In this document: in pieces, positions 25,244 to 32,740 of the stretch
How the letters are laid out: every line of letters begins with the position of its first letter
Numbering within the stretch: the stretch's first letter is position 1
The notes under the pieces: generated by a model
Told to the model about the DNA's origin: nothing
The model's database searches: none
What the model saw: the letters and a program-made list of their open reading frames with translations, nothing else
DNA from: Muribaculaceae bacterium
GTDB taxonomy: Bacteria; Bacteroidota; Bacteroidia; Bacteroidales; Muribaculaceae
Length of the DNA stretch: 32,740 bases
NCBI GenBank assembly: GCA_017391675.1
Contig: JAFOXR010000015.1
Location: forward strand, 1 to 32,740
Direction of reading: 5' to 3'
Position numbers and translations under genes: made by a program

Positions 25244-25927
25244 ATGAATGACTTTAAAGAAATAAAAAGTAAGCATTATATACAGAATCTTATTGAAGAT
25301 GGAGAGCATGAGCATCAGGATTTTAAGTTTAAGATTTCAGATGCCCGAAAGATAGCTCGCAGCATTTCTGCTTTTGCCAATAATTCAGGTGGTCATTTGC
25401 TTATTGGAGTGAAGGATAATGGCAAAGTCGTCGGAGTAGAAAGCGATGAAGAGATTTACATGATAGAGCAGGCTGCATCAATGTATTGCCAACCCGAACA
25501 GGAAGTGAAATGCCAGTCGTACAGAGTGGAAGGCAAAAGTGTACTTAAGGTTGATGTGATGCCAGCAAATGTACTGCCAGTGAAAGCCCCTGATGATGAT
25601 GGTAGATGGAAAGCCTACTATCGTGTGGCTGATGAGAATATCCTTGCAAGTCCATTGCACATAAAAGTGTGGAAAGCAATGCAAATGGAATCGCCATCAT
25701 TAATCAGTTTTGAGGAGAAAGAGCAGATCTTGATACAATATCTTCAAGAAAATGGAGAAATAACGATTGAAGAGTATAAGAAACTCGCACACATATCCAA
25801 GCAAACTGCAGAGGAATCCATAATCAAGCTTTGTGTAATGAAAACACTTGAGGTCCGCTATGTCTCTGGGCATTGCATAGTAGTGCTCGGTAGTGATTAT
25901 GATGAAAATGGCACACTCACCGAGTAA
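25244..25927 (+). CDS. Schlafen AlbA_2-domain protein
   Basis: A 227-residue protein from the ATG at 25244 (MNDFKEIK). The in-frame ATG 84 bases upstream would add a segment unlike the family and lies before the likely transcription start. The AlbA_2 domain covers about 10-140: HEHQDFKFKISDARKIARS, AFANNSGGHLLIGVKDNGKV and VGVESDEE are the typical motifs. The C-terminal part (about 155-220) looks like a winged helix (EEYKKLAHISKQTAEESIIKL). Proteins of this type are described as nucleic-acid-binding regulators or, in some lineages, as parts of defence systems. The gene stands alone here; the function is unknown. Confidence 0.88.
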   Translation: MNDFKEIKSKHYIQNLIEDGEHEHQDFKFKISDARKIARSISAFANNSGGHLLIGVKDNGKVVGVESDEEIYMIEQAASMYCQPEQEVKCQSYRVEGKSVLKVDVMPANVLPVKAPDDDGRWKAYYRVADENILASPLHIKVWKAMQMESPSLISFEEKEQILIQYLQENGEITIEEYKKLAHISKQTAEESIIKLCVMKTLEVRYVSGHCIVVLGSDYDENGTLTE

Positions 25928-25954
25928 TGTTAAATTGCCGGATATGATTTTTAC

Positions 25955-27958
25955 TTAGCGTTGTATAAGTCCAGTATTGTAAGCGTAAAGAAGATTCTTG
26001 AGATCTGAAATCTGGGCTTCAATTTCTTTGCCTTTGTCGGTATCTTTTACCATCATTCTGTGTTCGCTCATTTCCACGATTTGGGTTGTGGACTTGATAT
26101 CGTGGCCTTCTCGCACAGCTTGCTCAATTGATGTGTAAGGTTCGTGCTGCACTAGCTGGAATCCTCTAGAATGGTATACTAGTGTGTAACCTGCGATTCC
26201 GGTTGTTGGCTGATATGCTTTAGAAAACCCTCCATCAATAACCATCATTTTTCCGTTGGCTTTAATAGGCTGTTCTCCTTTTATTGTTCTTACGGGTACA
26301 TGACCATTGATAATGTGCCTATGAGTGCCGGTAACCCCGAACTCGTCAAGAATCATATCGCATATATCCTCTCGGTCGCGTAGCAGGTAGTAGTACCCCT
26401 TGGTCTCTTTTTGAGCTTCTTTGTCCTTGATGAAATATCTTTCAAAAGTGGCCATTTTGTCTTTATCGAATACAGGGGAATCCTTGCCGCACCATAGATA
26501 CCATGCGTAGTCAAGCGCATATTTGTAATGCTCGTCTTTAGTATTGCTGAAATAAGCTTCTCGCAGAAGTGAGCCAACTTTCTTGAACAACGCTTCGCCT
26601 TTATAAGCATTACCCTCAATCATTACATTTTTCAGTGTACCGTCTTCGTTAAGTGGTATTGATGCATGATACAGCAGGTTGGAGTTCATTACCGTATAAA
26701 CGCAACCGTTACGGAATAGGCATATCATGTGGCGTTTAAGTTTCTCGCTTGAAATGAAAGAATTGTGCAATTTGTGTACAATTTCCTTTTCCTCCTTTGT
26801 GAGTTCGTATGGGTTCTTAGGGTCAACAGTAGGGAAATTGGAGTCGGACAATTTATAAATTTTTCCGTCAAGATTTATAGTGCCGTTATTGAAATCTATG
26901 CGATGAAGTAACATGCGGTTATCCATTTTGAAGTCTGGTCGACGCATGACAATTTGTGCTTCAAGCTTGAACTGGATAATGCTTATTGCCTTGTGCATTT
27001 GGGCTATGAGCTTAATGTTTTTCTTGCTCAAAGGCTTTCCTTTGTCAATGGTAGGCATGAACTGTTTGCATTTATCGTCAGCATAGGTTTCCATTGCAAA
27101 TGTTGCAAGAGGTAATATGTTTATACCGTATCCGTCCTCAAGAACGCTTTGGTTCGCGTAGCGCAGTGCCAAACGAACAGCATTGGCAATACAGCAGTCG
27201 TTTCCCGATGCAGCTCCCATCCATAATATGTCATGGTTGCCCCATTGTATGTCAAAATTATGATAGTCACAAAGAATGTCCATTATCTTGTCGGGGCTAG
27301 GACCACGGTCAAATACATCTCCTAATATGTGCAAGTGGTCAATAACAAGCCGTTGAATAAGCATGCTTATGGCAGTTATGAAATCATCGGCACGGTTAGT
27401 TGAGATGATAGTGCGCACGATGACATCGACATAGGCTTGTTTATTGGGCTCAAGAGCATTTTCGTGCAGTAATTCTTCAATGATATAGAAGAAATCTTCA
27501 GGTAATGCTTTTCTCACTTTAGAACGCGTGTATTTAGATGATACATCACGGCAAACCATAACAAGGCGGTTTATGGTGATAAAATACCATTCATCAAGTA
27601 GCTCGGCAGCTGTTTCCTCTTTAACAAGTTCCAGTTTCTGTTCAGGATAGTATATAAGAGTACATAATTCTTTTTGGTCTTGTTTGCTGAGAGTCTCGCC
27701 GAATAGTTCACGCACTTTTCGTTTTATTGTACCCGATGTATTGCGCAGAACATGCTGGAATGCCTCGTATTCCCCATGTAAGTCGGCCAAAAAATGCTCA
27801 GTACCTTTTGGCAGGTTAAGAATTGCCTCAAGGTTGATAATCTCGGTACTTGCGGCAGCAATAGTAGGAAAACTGCGTGATAGTAGCTGCAGATATCTTA
27901 GGTCTTGCTGAAGGTCATTTTTAGAAGAACCGTTATTGGAGATGTAATCGGGTTTCAT
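25955..27958 (-). CDS. fbp: Fructose-1,6-bisphosphatase, class III
   Basis: A 667-residue gluconeogenic enzyme that hydrolyses fructose 1,6-bisphosphate to fructose 6-phosphate. It belongs to the metallophosphatase-fold class III, with the metal motifs LADLHGE (D59, H61), LGDVFDRGP and WGNHD, and later the His of INGHVPV. Length matches the family (about 640-670). It lies 26 bases downstream of luxS, so it is probably expressed from the mtnN promoter. A predicted stop at 25955 faces the AlbA_2 gene stop at 25927; no strong hairpin was seen in the 27-base gap. Confidence 0.97.
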   Translation of the reverse strand: MKPDYISNNGSSKNDLQQDLRYLQLLSRSFPTIAAASTEIINLEAILNLPKGTEHFLADLHGEYEAFQHVLRNTSGTIKRKVRELFGETLSKQDQKELCTLIYYPEQKLELVKEETAAELLDEWYFITINRLVMVCRDVSSKYTRSKVRKALPEDFFYIIEELLHENALEPNKQAYVDVIVRTIISTNRADDFITAISMLIQRLVIDHLHILGDVFDRGPSPDKIMDILCDYHNFDIQWGNHDILWMGAASGNDCCIANAVRLALRYANQSVLEDGYGINILPLATFAMETYADDKCKQFMPTIDKGKPLSKKNIKLIAQMHKAISIIQFKLEAQIVMRRPDFKMDNRMLLHRIDFNNGTINLDGKIYKLSDSNFPTVDPKNPYELTKEEKEIVHKLHNSFISSEKLKRHMICLFRNGCVYTVMNSNLLYHASIPLNEDGTLKNVMIEGNAYKGEALFKKVGSLLREAYFSNTKDEHYKYALDYAWYLWCGKDSPVFDKDKMATFERYFIKDKEAQKETKGYYYLLRDREDICDMILDEFGVTGTHRHIINGHVPVRTIKGEQPIKANGKMMVIDGGFSKAYQPTTGIAGYTLVYHSRGFQLVQHEPYTSIEQAVREGHDIKSTTQIVEMSEHRMMVKDTDKGKEIEAQISDLKNLLYAYNTGLIQR

Positions 27959-27984
27959 TGTTCTGGGAGGAAATTAAAGAATGA

Positions 27985-28470
27985 TTAATCGTTTGGATAA
28001 TTAAGGTTTTCTTCGCCTATGCAGTTAAGCACTTCATTGAGGAATCTTGAAGCTTCCCAGCGTGCCATTGGCAAATTATTAAGAGTGTAATTGCCGCAAT
28101 CATGAGCATTCGCTCCTGGAATATCACCTTCAAATTCGCTTATGAAAGTAAAGGTTTCTTTCATAAGTTCAACGATATCTTTAGATTCAAGGTCTCCTTC
28201 TAGAAGTAGATAGTTGCCAGTGCAGCAACCCATAGGTCCCCAATAAATGACACGGTTTTTCCAGATAGGGTGGTTGCGCAGGAATGTGGCAGCAAGATGC
28301 TCTATCGTGTGCAGTGCATCTTGATGAGCGGCAGGTTCCCTGTTTGGCTCTTTCATGCGAATGTCAAATGTGGTGACAATGTCCCCGTTGGGCAAACGGT
28401 CTTTTCTTGATACGAATATGCCTCGTTTGAGTGTGAGATGGTTTATTGTGAAACTAGCAATCTTTTCCAT
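27985..28470 (-). CDS. luxS: S-ribosylhomocysteine lyase LuxS
   Basis: A 161-residue enzyme that splits S-ribosylhomocysteine into homocysteine and DPD, the AI-2 precursor. Metal ligands H54 and H58 (HTIEH, with the catalytic E57) and C125 (AHDCGN) are present, as is the second catalytic Cys in GCCTGNY (C82/C83). It starts 12 bases after the mtnN stop, so the two consecutive enzymes of S-adenosylhomocysteine recycling are made from one transcript. Confidence 0.98.
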   Translation of the reverse strand: MEKIASFTINHLTLKRGIFVSRKDRLPNGDIVTTFDIRMKEPNREPAAHQDALHTIEHLAATFLRNHPIWKNRVIYWGPMGCCTGNYLLLEGDLESKDIVELMKETFTFISEFEGDIPGANAHDCGNYTLNNLPMARWEASRFLNEVLNCIGEENLNYPND

Positions 28471-28482
28471 GATGATAGTGCA

Positions 28483-29160
28483 TTAAATTTGTTTAAGAAG
28501 CTCTTGAACAAGATTGAATGTGTGGGCTGGAGCATCTTGCCAGAAATCATTGTATTGAGCAGTATTGTCTTTAGACGCTCCTGGCGAGTCGCTGATTACT
28601 CGCATTACAAGTACTGGAATTTTGCGAAGATAGCACACCTGTGCTATAGTTGCCGATTCCATGTCTACTGCAAGAACTTGTGGAAATGCCTTTTGTATGG
28701 TTTGAACTTCCTCTAGTGAAGCAATGAACTTGTCACCCGAGCATATTAGTCCACGCTTGATATCGGCGCGTTCTGGTATCAGTGAGGAGAAACGCTTATC
28801 GCTTTCAAAATACAATGGGTAACCAGAAGCTTCGCCATAAATGGTTCCAGGTCCGCACCACACATCGTGATAGGCAATGCTGCTGCCCACTATAACATCC
28901 ATAACATGAGCGTCCTGTGAGGCACCGCCCGCAACACCTGTGTTGATTACAAGTTCTGGCTTGAAATTGTTAAGCAGAGTAAGAGTGCCAATAGCAGCAT
29001 TCACTTTTCCTATTCCGCACTGCATGGCTACAATGTCATTGTTGCCTATTTTACCAGAATGAAAAGTGAAGCCGTCGATTGTTTCGCTTTTTGTGTTGTC
29101 AAGCAATGGAAGAAGCAGGTTGAGCTCTTTCCCCATGGCTACAAGTATTGCTATTGTCAT
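28483..29160 (-). CDS. mtnN: 5'-methylthioadenosine/S-adenosylhomocysteine nucleosidase
   Basis: A 225-residue nucleosidase of the PNP/UDP phosphorylase family. It removes adenine from S-adenosylhomocysteine and methylthioadenosine and so feeds LuxS. Visible motifs are the N-terminal IAILVAMGKELNLLLPLL (E12 as the acid residue), QCGIGKVNAA, NTGVAGGAS, VDMESATIAQVCY (the substrate-binding Met-Glu pair) and VMRVISDSPG with the catalytic Asp. It heads the mtnN-luxS-fbp operon; its promoter interlocks with that of the divergent operon. Confidence 0.96.
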   Translation of the reverse strand: MTIAILVAMGKELNLLLPLLDNTKSETIDGFTFHSGKIGNNDIVAMQCGIGKVNAAIGTLTLLNNFKPELVINTGVAGGASQDAHVMDVIVGSSIAYHDVWCGPGTIYGEASGYPLYFESDKRFSSLIPERADIKRGLICSGDKFIASLEEVQTIQKAFPQVLAVDMESATIAQVCYLRKIPVLVMRVISDSPGASKDNTAQYNDFWQDAPAHTFNLVQELLKQI

Positions 29161-29184
29161 AATTCAGTCTTTGTGATAATAAAT

Positions 29185-29216
29185 TTTGCTACAAATTTAA
29201 GAATTTATTACTTTTG
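29185..29216 (+). promoter_or_regulatory. Promoter of the B3/B4-yciO operon, interleaved with the mtnN promoter
   Basis: TTTG at 29185-29188, a 20-base spacer and TACTTTTG at 29209-29216 match the consensus. The predicted start near 29223 leaves a leader of about 20 bases to the GTG at 29242. Its spacer contains the -7 element of the opposing promoter. Confidence 0.65.
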
Positions 29217-29223
29217 AGGCAAA
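29192..29223 (-). promoter_or_regulatory. Promoter of mtnN-luxS-fbp, interleaved with the divergent promoter
   Basis: Read on the - strand: TTTG (29223-29220), a 20-base spacer, TAAATTTG (29199-29192), an exact match. The predicted start near 29185 leaves a leader of about 25 bases. Its spacer contains the -7 element of the + promoter, so polymerase cannot occupy both at once (inference). Confidence 0.65.
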
Positions 29224-29241
29224 CTATAGAAAAGAAACAGC

Positions 29242-29913
29242 GTGTTACCGAAGATAATTATAGATGAACGCATTAAAAATGTTTGTCCAGAACTGAAAAT
29301 AGGGCTGATAAAGGCTCGTGTGGATAATGTGGAAACTTCTGCAGAACTGTGGGCAGAAATAGAGCGTGAGGCAGCTGCAATTGTTGGTAAATATGAACTT
29401 CTTGAAGTGAATAAGCGACCTGCTGTGGCTCAAACTCGAGCTTTGTATCGCGCACTAGGCAAGGACCCTAACCGTTACCGAGTAGCAAGTGAAGCGTTAT
29501 GCCGCAGGGTGATAAGAGGCCTTGGCTTGTATCGCATAGATACGCTAGTAGATCTAATAAACCTTGTGTCTATTAAGAGCGGTTATCCTATAAGTGGACT
29601 AGATGCCGATAAACTTGTGGGTGATACGCTTGTTATGGGCGTGGGCGAAGAAGGCGAGTTATATAATGGAATAGGCCGTGGCCTGCTTAATATATCTGGC
29701 ATGCCAGTCTATCGTGACGAGAAGGGTGGTGTGGCAACACCTACCAGTGATGAAGAAAGAACTAAGATTACACTAGATACATGCACTTTGCAAATGAATA
29801 TAAATGGGTTCGGTGAAGAAATGCCAATGGAGGAAGCTGTGGCATGGAGCGTTGAGCTGCTTAAACGCTATGCTAGTGCAACCGATATTGAAACAGCTAT
29901 TGTAACCGTATAA
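29242..29913 (+). CDS. B3/B4-domain protein (PheT-like tRNA-binding/editing fold)
   Basis: A 223-residue protein starting at GTG. It carries the B3/B4 domain found in the beta subunit of phenylalanyl-tRNA synthetase: RPAVAQTRALYRALGKDPNRYRVASEAL, then DLINLVSIKSGYPISGLDADKL and GIGRGLLNISGMPVYRDEKGG. Free-standing versions are common and are thought to edit mis-charged tRNA or bind amino acids; the substrate is not known. There is no signal peptide. It is followed 13 bases later by a YciO-type gene, so the pair may both concern tRNA. Confidence 0.9.
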   Translation: MLPKIIIDERIKNVCPELKIGLIKARVDNVETSAELWAEIEREAAAIVGKYELLEVNKRPAVAQTRALYRALGKDPNRYRVASEALCRRVIRGLGLYRIDTLVDLINLVSIKSGYPISGLDADKLVGDTLVMGVGEEGELYNGIGRGLLNISGMPVYRDEKGGVATPTSDEERTKITLDTCTLQMNINGFGEEMPMEEAVAWSVELLKRYASATDIETAIVTV

Positions 29914-29926
29914 AAAAAGTTTTACC

Positions 29927-30529
29927 ATGAAAATATTAAAGTTATATGCCGACAATCCCAATGAACGCTATCTAGACATGGCTGTAGATGCGCTGCGTGA
30001 CGGGAAGATAATAATTTATCCAACGGATACTCTTTATGCTCTGGGGTGCGATGCGCTGAATAATCAGGCAATAGAGCGCATCTGCAAACTTAAAAGCATA
30101 AAAAGCGATAAAACTAATTTATCAATAATCTGTAAGGATATATCTCAAGTGGCAGAGTATGCACGATTCAGCAATGATGACTTCAAGATGATGAAAGAGA
30201 ATCTGCCAGGTGCTTTCACTTTTATTTATCCGTCATTGTCAAGCCTTCCTAAAGCATTCAAGGGGCGTAAGACTGTAGGAATCCGTATTCCGGATAACCG
30301 AATAGCAACAATGCTTGTTGAGCGGTTAGGTAACCCTATTATGACTTCGTCGGTTGAGCACTGTGATGAAGACTATGGTTGCGAGCCGGAACTTATGGCA
30401 CAGCGTTATGAAGATGCTGTGGAAATTGTGATAGATGCAGGGCGCGGAGAACTTGAGCCGTCAACTGTTGTGGATTGCACTTCGGGTGAAGCTGAAATAA
30501 TCCGTCAAGGAAAAGGTGAACTGCAATAA
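29927..30529 (+). CDS. yciO: YciO/YrdC/Sua5-family protein, YciO type
   Basis: A 200-residue member of the fold that makes threonylcarbamoyl-AMP for tRNA t6A. Motifs: DNPNERYLDMAVDALRDG, IIYPTDTLYALGCDA, IERICKLK, PGAFTFIYPS and GIRIPDN. The DNPxxR start and ERIC segment resemble E. coli YciO more than TsaC, and the KxR motif that marks TsaC/Sua5 is not clearly present (KLKSIKSDKTNLS). It may therefore be a paralogue rather than the essential enzyme. It is the second gene of the operon with the B3/B4 protein. Confidence 0.88.
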   Translation: MKILKLYADNPNERYLDMAVDALRDGKIIIYPTDTLYALGCDALNNQAIERICKLKSIKSDKTNLSIICKDISQVAEYARFSNDDFKMMKENLPGAFTFIYPSLSSLPKAFKGRKTVGIRIPDNRIATMLVERLGNPIMTSSVEHCDEDYGCEPELMAQRYEDAVEIVIDAGRGELEPSTVVDCTSGEAEIIRQGKGELQ

Positions 30530-30606
30530 TTGTCATGCGATTTATGAGTGTTCATCGGTAGTATTATCAGGAAAAATTATTTTTACGATTAAAATTTGTT
30601 GAAAAA

Positions 30607-30638
30607 TTTCTTTAATACTGAATAAATCTCTAATTTTG
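30607..30638 (+). promoter_or_regulatory. Promoter of mdh
   Basis: TTTC at 30607-30610, a 20-base spacer and TAATTTTG at 30631-30638 give one mismatch to the consensus. The predicted start near 30645 gives a leader of about 40 AT-rich bases without a clear Shine-Dalgarno site. Confidence 0.55.
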
Positions 30639-30686
30639 TAGAACTATATAAGAATCTAATTAAATAACGATTTAAATAAACTAATT

Positions 30687-31625
30687 ATGTCAAAAGTTAC
30701 AGTCATTGGCGCCGGTAATGTGGGCGCAACAGCTGCTAATGTTTTGGTTCTAAGCCAAATCGCAGACGAAGTAGTTCTTCTTGATATCAAGGAAGGCGTA
30801 TCTGAAGGTAAAGCAATGGATATCATGCAAACAGCTAATATCCTAAAGGTGAACACAGTGCTTAAGGGAGTTACAAATGATTATGCTCAAACAGCAGGTT
30901 CTGATGTAGTGGTTATCACTTCAGGTATTCCTCGTAAGCCAGGTATGACTCGCGAAGAACTTATCGGTGTTAACGCTGGTATCGTGAAGAGCGTTGTTAG
31001 CAATGTTATTGCAAATTCTCCAAATGCTATCATCGTGTGCGTAAGTAACCCAATGGATACTATGACTTACTTGATCCACAAGACTAGCGGTCTTCCAAAG
31101 AATCGAATCATCGGTATGGGTGGTGCTTTGGATAGCGCTCGTTTCCGTTACTATTTGACTCAAGCACTAGGTGCTAATGTTAATGATGTTGACGGTATGG
31201 TAATCGGCGGACATGGCGATACTACAATGATTCCTATGAAGCGTCTTGCTACTTATCGCGGTGTTCCGGTAAGCACTCTAATGGAAAAGGAAACTCTTGA
31301 TAAGATTGCTGCTGATACAATGGTAGGTGGTGCAACTCTTACAGGTCTTCTAGGAACAAGTGCATGGTATGCTCCAGGTGCAGCAGCTGCTCAAGTTGTT
31401 AAGGCTGTGCTTCACAATGAAAAGCTTCTTCTTCCTTGCAGTGCATTGCTTGAAGGCGAATATGGCCACAGCGATGTATGTGTAGGTGTTCCTGTAATCC
31501 TTGGTAAGGAAGGTATTGAAAAGGTTGTTGAAATCGAACTTACTGAAGAAGAAAAGGCTCTATTTGATGCTAGCGTTGCTGCTTGCAAGAAGACAAATGC
31601 TGCTCTAGAAGGTGCATTGAACTAA
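30687..31625 (+). CDS. mdh: Malate dehydrogenase
   Basis: A 312-residue NAD-dependent enzyme interconverting malate and oxaloacetate, of the LDH-like MDH type. Motifs: the nucleotide-binding GAGNVGA (8-14), D33 at the end of the second strand for NAD preference, R83 and R89 in GIPRKPGMTREE (the Arg at 83 selects malate over lactate), VSNPMD, and the catalytic H176 in GGHGDT. Third positions favour T in GGT/GCT/CTT-type codons more than in its neighbours, in line with high expression. It is a single gene with its own promoter and terminator; in Bacteroidales it serves fumarate/succinate fermentation. Confidence 0.98.
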   Translation: MSKVTVIGAGNVGATAANVLVLSQIADEVVLLDIKEGVSEGKAMDIMQTANILKVNTVLKGVTNDYAQTAGSDVVVITSGIPRKPGMTREELIGVNAGIVKSVVSNVIANSPNAIIVCVSNPMDTMTYLIHKTSGLPKNRIIGMGGALDSARFRYYLTQALGANVNDVDGMVIGGHGDTTMIPMKRLATYRGVPVSTLMEKETLDKIAADTMVGGATLTGLLGTSAWYAPGAAAAQVVKAVLHNEKLLLPCSALLEGEYGHSDVCVGVPVILGKEGIEKVVEIELTEEEKALFDASVAACKKTNAALEGALN

Positions 31626-31645
31626 TTAAGAATTAGAGTATAAAG

Positions 31646-31684
31646 AAAAAGAGAAATTCTCAAGTGGGAATTTCTCTTTTTTTG
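31646..31684. terminator. Bidirectional intrinsic terminator between mdh and the helicase gene
   Basis: Arms 31646-31659 and 31668-31681 are perfectly complementary, with two extra inner pairs and an AAGT loop; an A-run and a T-run flank the stem. It lies between convergent stops at 31625 and 31705. Confidence 0.9.
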
Positions 31685-31704
31685 TTTAATAGCATTTGGT
31701 ATTG

Positions 31705-32740
31705 CTATATCTCGGCTATGGTAATGCGCACTCGCTTGTTCTTTATTTTTAATGACTTTATGCGGTCTAGTATTTCATTGGCCTTATCGGCAGGAACAGC
31801 AACAAGCGCATAATGGTCATACAAGTTGATAGTTCCGATTGCCTTTCCGTCAATGCCGCCATTGTTACCTATAAATCCGGCTATGTCACCGCGAGAAATC
31901 TTTTCCTTCTTTCCTGCTTGAAAATATAGTGTTGTATAGGGTGCAGTGATTTGCAGCTGTGCATCTTCATTCAGCTTGAAATCGCTGTCAAACTTCATGT
32001 ATCCAGGTAACTTGTCGGACGAATTGACGAGTACATATACATTACCTGTTGCTTTCATGCGAGCAGTACGACCGTTGCGATGTGTGTAGGTTTCTTCCGT
32101 TATAGGTATGTGGTAATGGATAATGTTCAGTACTTCTGCAATGTCAAGACCTCTTGCACCCAAGTCGGTTGTAACCATTACAGAGTAGGAGCCGTTGTTG
32201 AACATAGCTATGGATTTCTCGCGGTCTATCTGGTCAAGTCCTCCATGATATATGCCCGCAGGAACATCATTCTCTTTCAAGAATGAGTAGATGCGTTCCA
32301 CTGCATCTCGGTAGTTGGCAAATACGATTGTTCTTCCGTCGGGAACATTCTTTAGCAGTTTAAGCAGGGCTTGAATCTTATCCTTATCGTCCGATTTTAC
32401 ACGCAAAATGGTTGTGCGTTCTTCCAGCTCGTCTTTATCGTCTCTGAAATCCACTGTTTGAGGGTTGAAGATGCGAACGAAGTCCGGTATGCTTTCAATG
32501 TCGGTAGCCGATGTTAGGTATCTGCGACTGATGTTTGGCATGCGTCGTAATATGCGTCGCATTTCATCTTGAAAACCTAGCTCGAGCGATTTGTCAAATT
32601 CGTCAAGGACAAGCAAGCGTGTGGAATGCACATTGATATGTTCGCGATTTATGTGGTCAAGTAGTCGGCCTGGAGTGCTGACTATGATAGACGGTGTGAC
32701 CGAAAGCGATTGCTTTTCGTCAAGCACATTGTGCCCGCCA
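31705..32740 (-). CDS. DEAD-box RNA helicase with DbpA-like RNA-binding tail, 5' end missing
   Basis: The frame is open to the right edge; GGHN precedes the Val (GTG) at 32727, so the true start lies outside and 345 residues are visible. Motifs in order: SIIVSTPGRLLDHI, motif II as DEFD, SAT, the second-domain TIVFANYRD, VMVTTDLGARGLDI and HRNGRTARM. The last 75 residues (GDIAGFIGNNGGIDGKAIGTI to the end) match the DbpA RNA-binding domain, which directs helicases to 23S rRNA. A ribosome-assembly role is likely. The Phe in motif II replaces the usual Ala; this variant occurs in Bacteroidetes homologues. Confidence 0.93.
   Translation of the reverse strand, partial: GGHNVLDEKQSLSVTPSIIVSTPGRLLDHINREHINVHSTRLLVLDEFDKSLELGFQDEMRRILRRMPNISRRYLTSATDIESIPDFVRIFNPQTVDFRDDKDELEERTTILRVKSDDKDKIQALLKLLKNVPDGRTIVFANYRDAVERIYSFLKENDVPAGIYHGGLDQIDREKSIAMFNNGSYSVMVTTDLGARGLDIAEVLNIIHYHIPITEETYTHRNGRTARMKATGNVYVLVNSSDKLPGYMKFDSDFKLNEDAQLQITAPYTTLYFQAGKKEKISRGDIAGFIGNNGGIDGKAIGTINLYDHYALVAVPADKANEILDRIKSLKIKNKRVRITIAEI

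Noticed and set aside
1-32740. Search for CRISPR arrays, tRNA genes, insertion sequences and prophage
   Set aside because: No regularly spaced direct repeats, tRNA-like cloverleaf or transposase/integrase motifs were seen by eye on either strand.

Overview
The window reads as an AT-rich chromosomal segment of a Bacteroidales bacterium. Family or genus cannot be settled from the sequence; a gut relative of Bacteroides, Prevotella or Muribaculaceae is likely. Evidence for this: Rho has a roughly 270-residue low-complexity insertion, fructose-bisphosphatase is the 667-residue class III type, most genes lack a strong Shine-Dalgarno site, and several intergenic regions carry the Bacteroidetes promoter pattern TTTG-N19-21-TAnnTTTG. 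No tRNA, rRNA, CRISPR array, insertion sequence, integrase or phage gene was seen, so this looks like core chromosome rather than a mobile island.

Layout. (1) 1-5133 is an envelope-associated locus. The 3' end of a DUF4384-domain gene on + converges, across a strong two-way terminator, on a four-gene - strand cluster: an LPP20-like secreted protein, a secreted transglutaminase-like protein with a Pro/Glu repeat linker, a stand-alone CHASE2 membrane protein and a small secreted FecR-like protein. This is the best candidate for an undescribed system. (2) 5299-9989 is a + strand operon: rho, a ybaK-type deacylase, aroC and a radical SAM gene split by an in-frame TAA. (3) 9990-12183 on - is a two-component pair. 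(4) 12536-15236 on - is ruvX-def-ettA. (5) 15404-17895 on + is a small unknown protein, a cyclophilin lipoprotein and an M16 peptidase. (6) A DUF349-repeat protein and a polyisoprenyl-phosphate sugar transferase follow on +. (7) A periplasmic bleomycin-hydrolase-like peptidase lies on -. (8) An acyltransferase-3 protein and a secreted SGNH hydrolase form a + pair. (9) A Schlafen/AlbA_2 protein stands alone on +. (10) 25955-29160 on - is mtnN-luxS-fbp, which detoxifies S-adenosylhomocysteine, makes the AI-2 precursor, and adds gluconeogenic fructose-bisphosphatase. (11) Divergent from it on + are a B3/B4-domain protein and a YciO-type protein; the two operons appear to be driven by physically interleaved promoters. 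(12) mdh is on + and a DEAD-box helicase on - runs off the right edge.

How the genes fit together. Most of the window is housekeeping: transcription termination, translation quality control and maturation (YbaK, Def, EttA, B3/B4, YciO), the activated methyl cycle, central carbon metabolism and the shikimate pathway. The accessory-looking parts are the CHASE2/transglutaminase locus, the surface-polysaccharide genes (sugar transferase, acyltransferase, SGNH hydrolase) and the Schlafen-like gene. All promoter, terminator and family calls were made by eye from motifs; no search or folding program was run.
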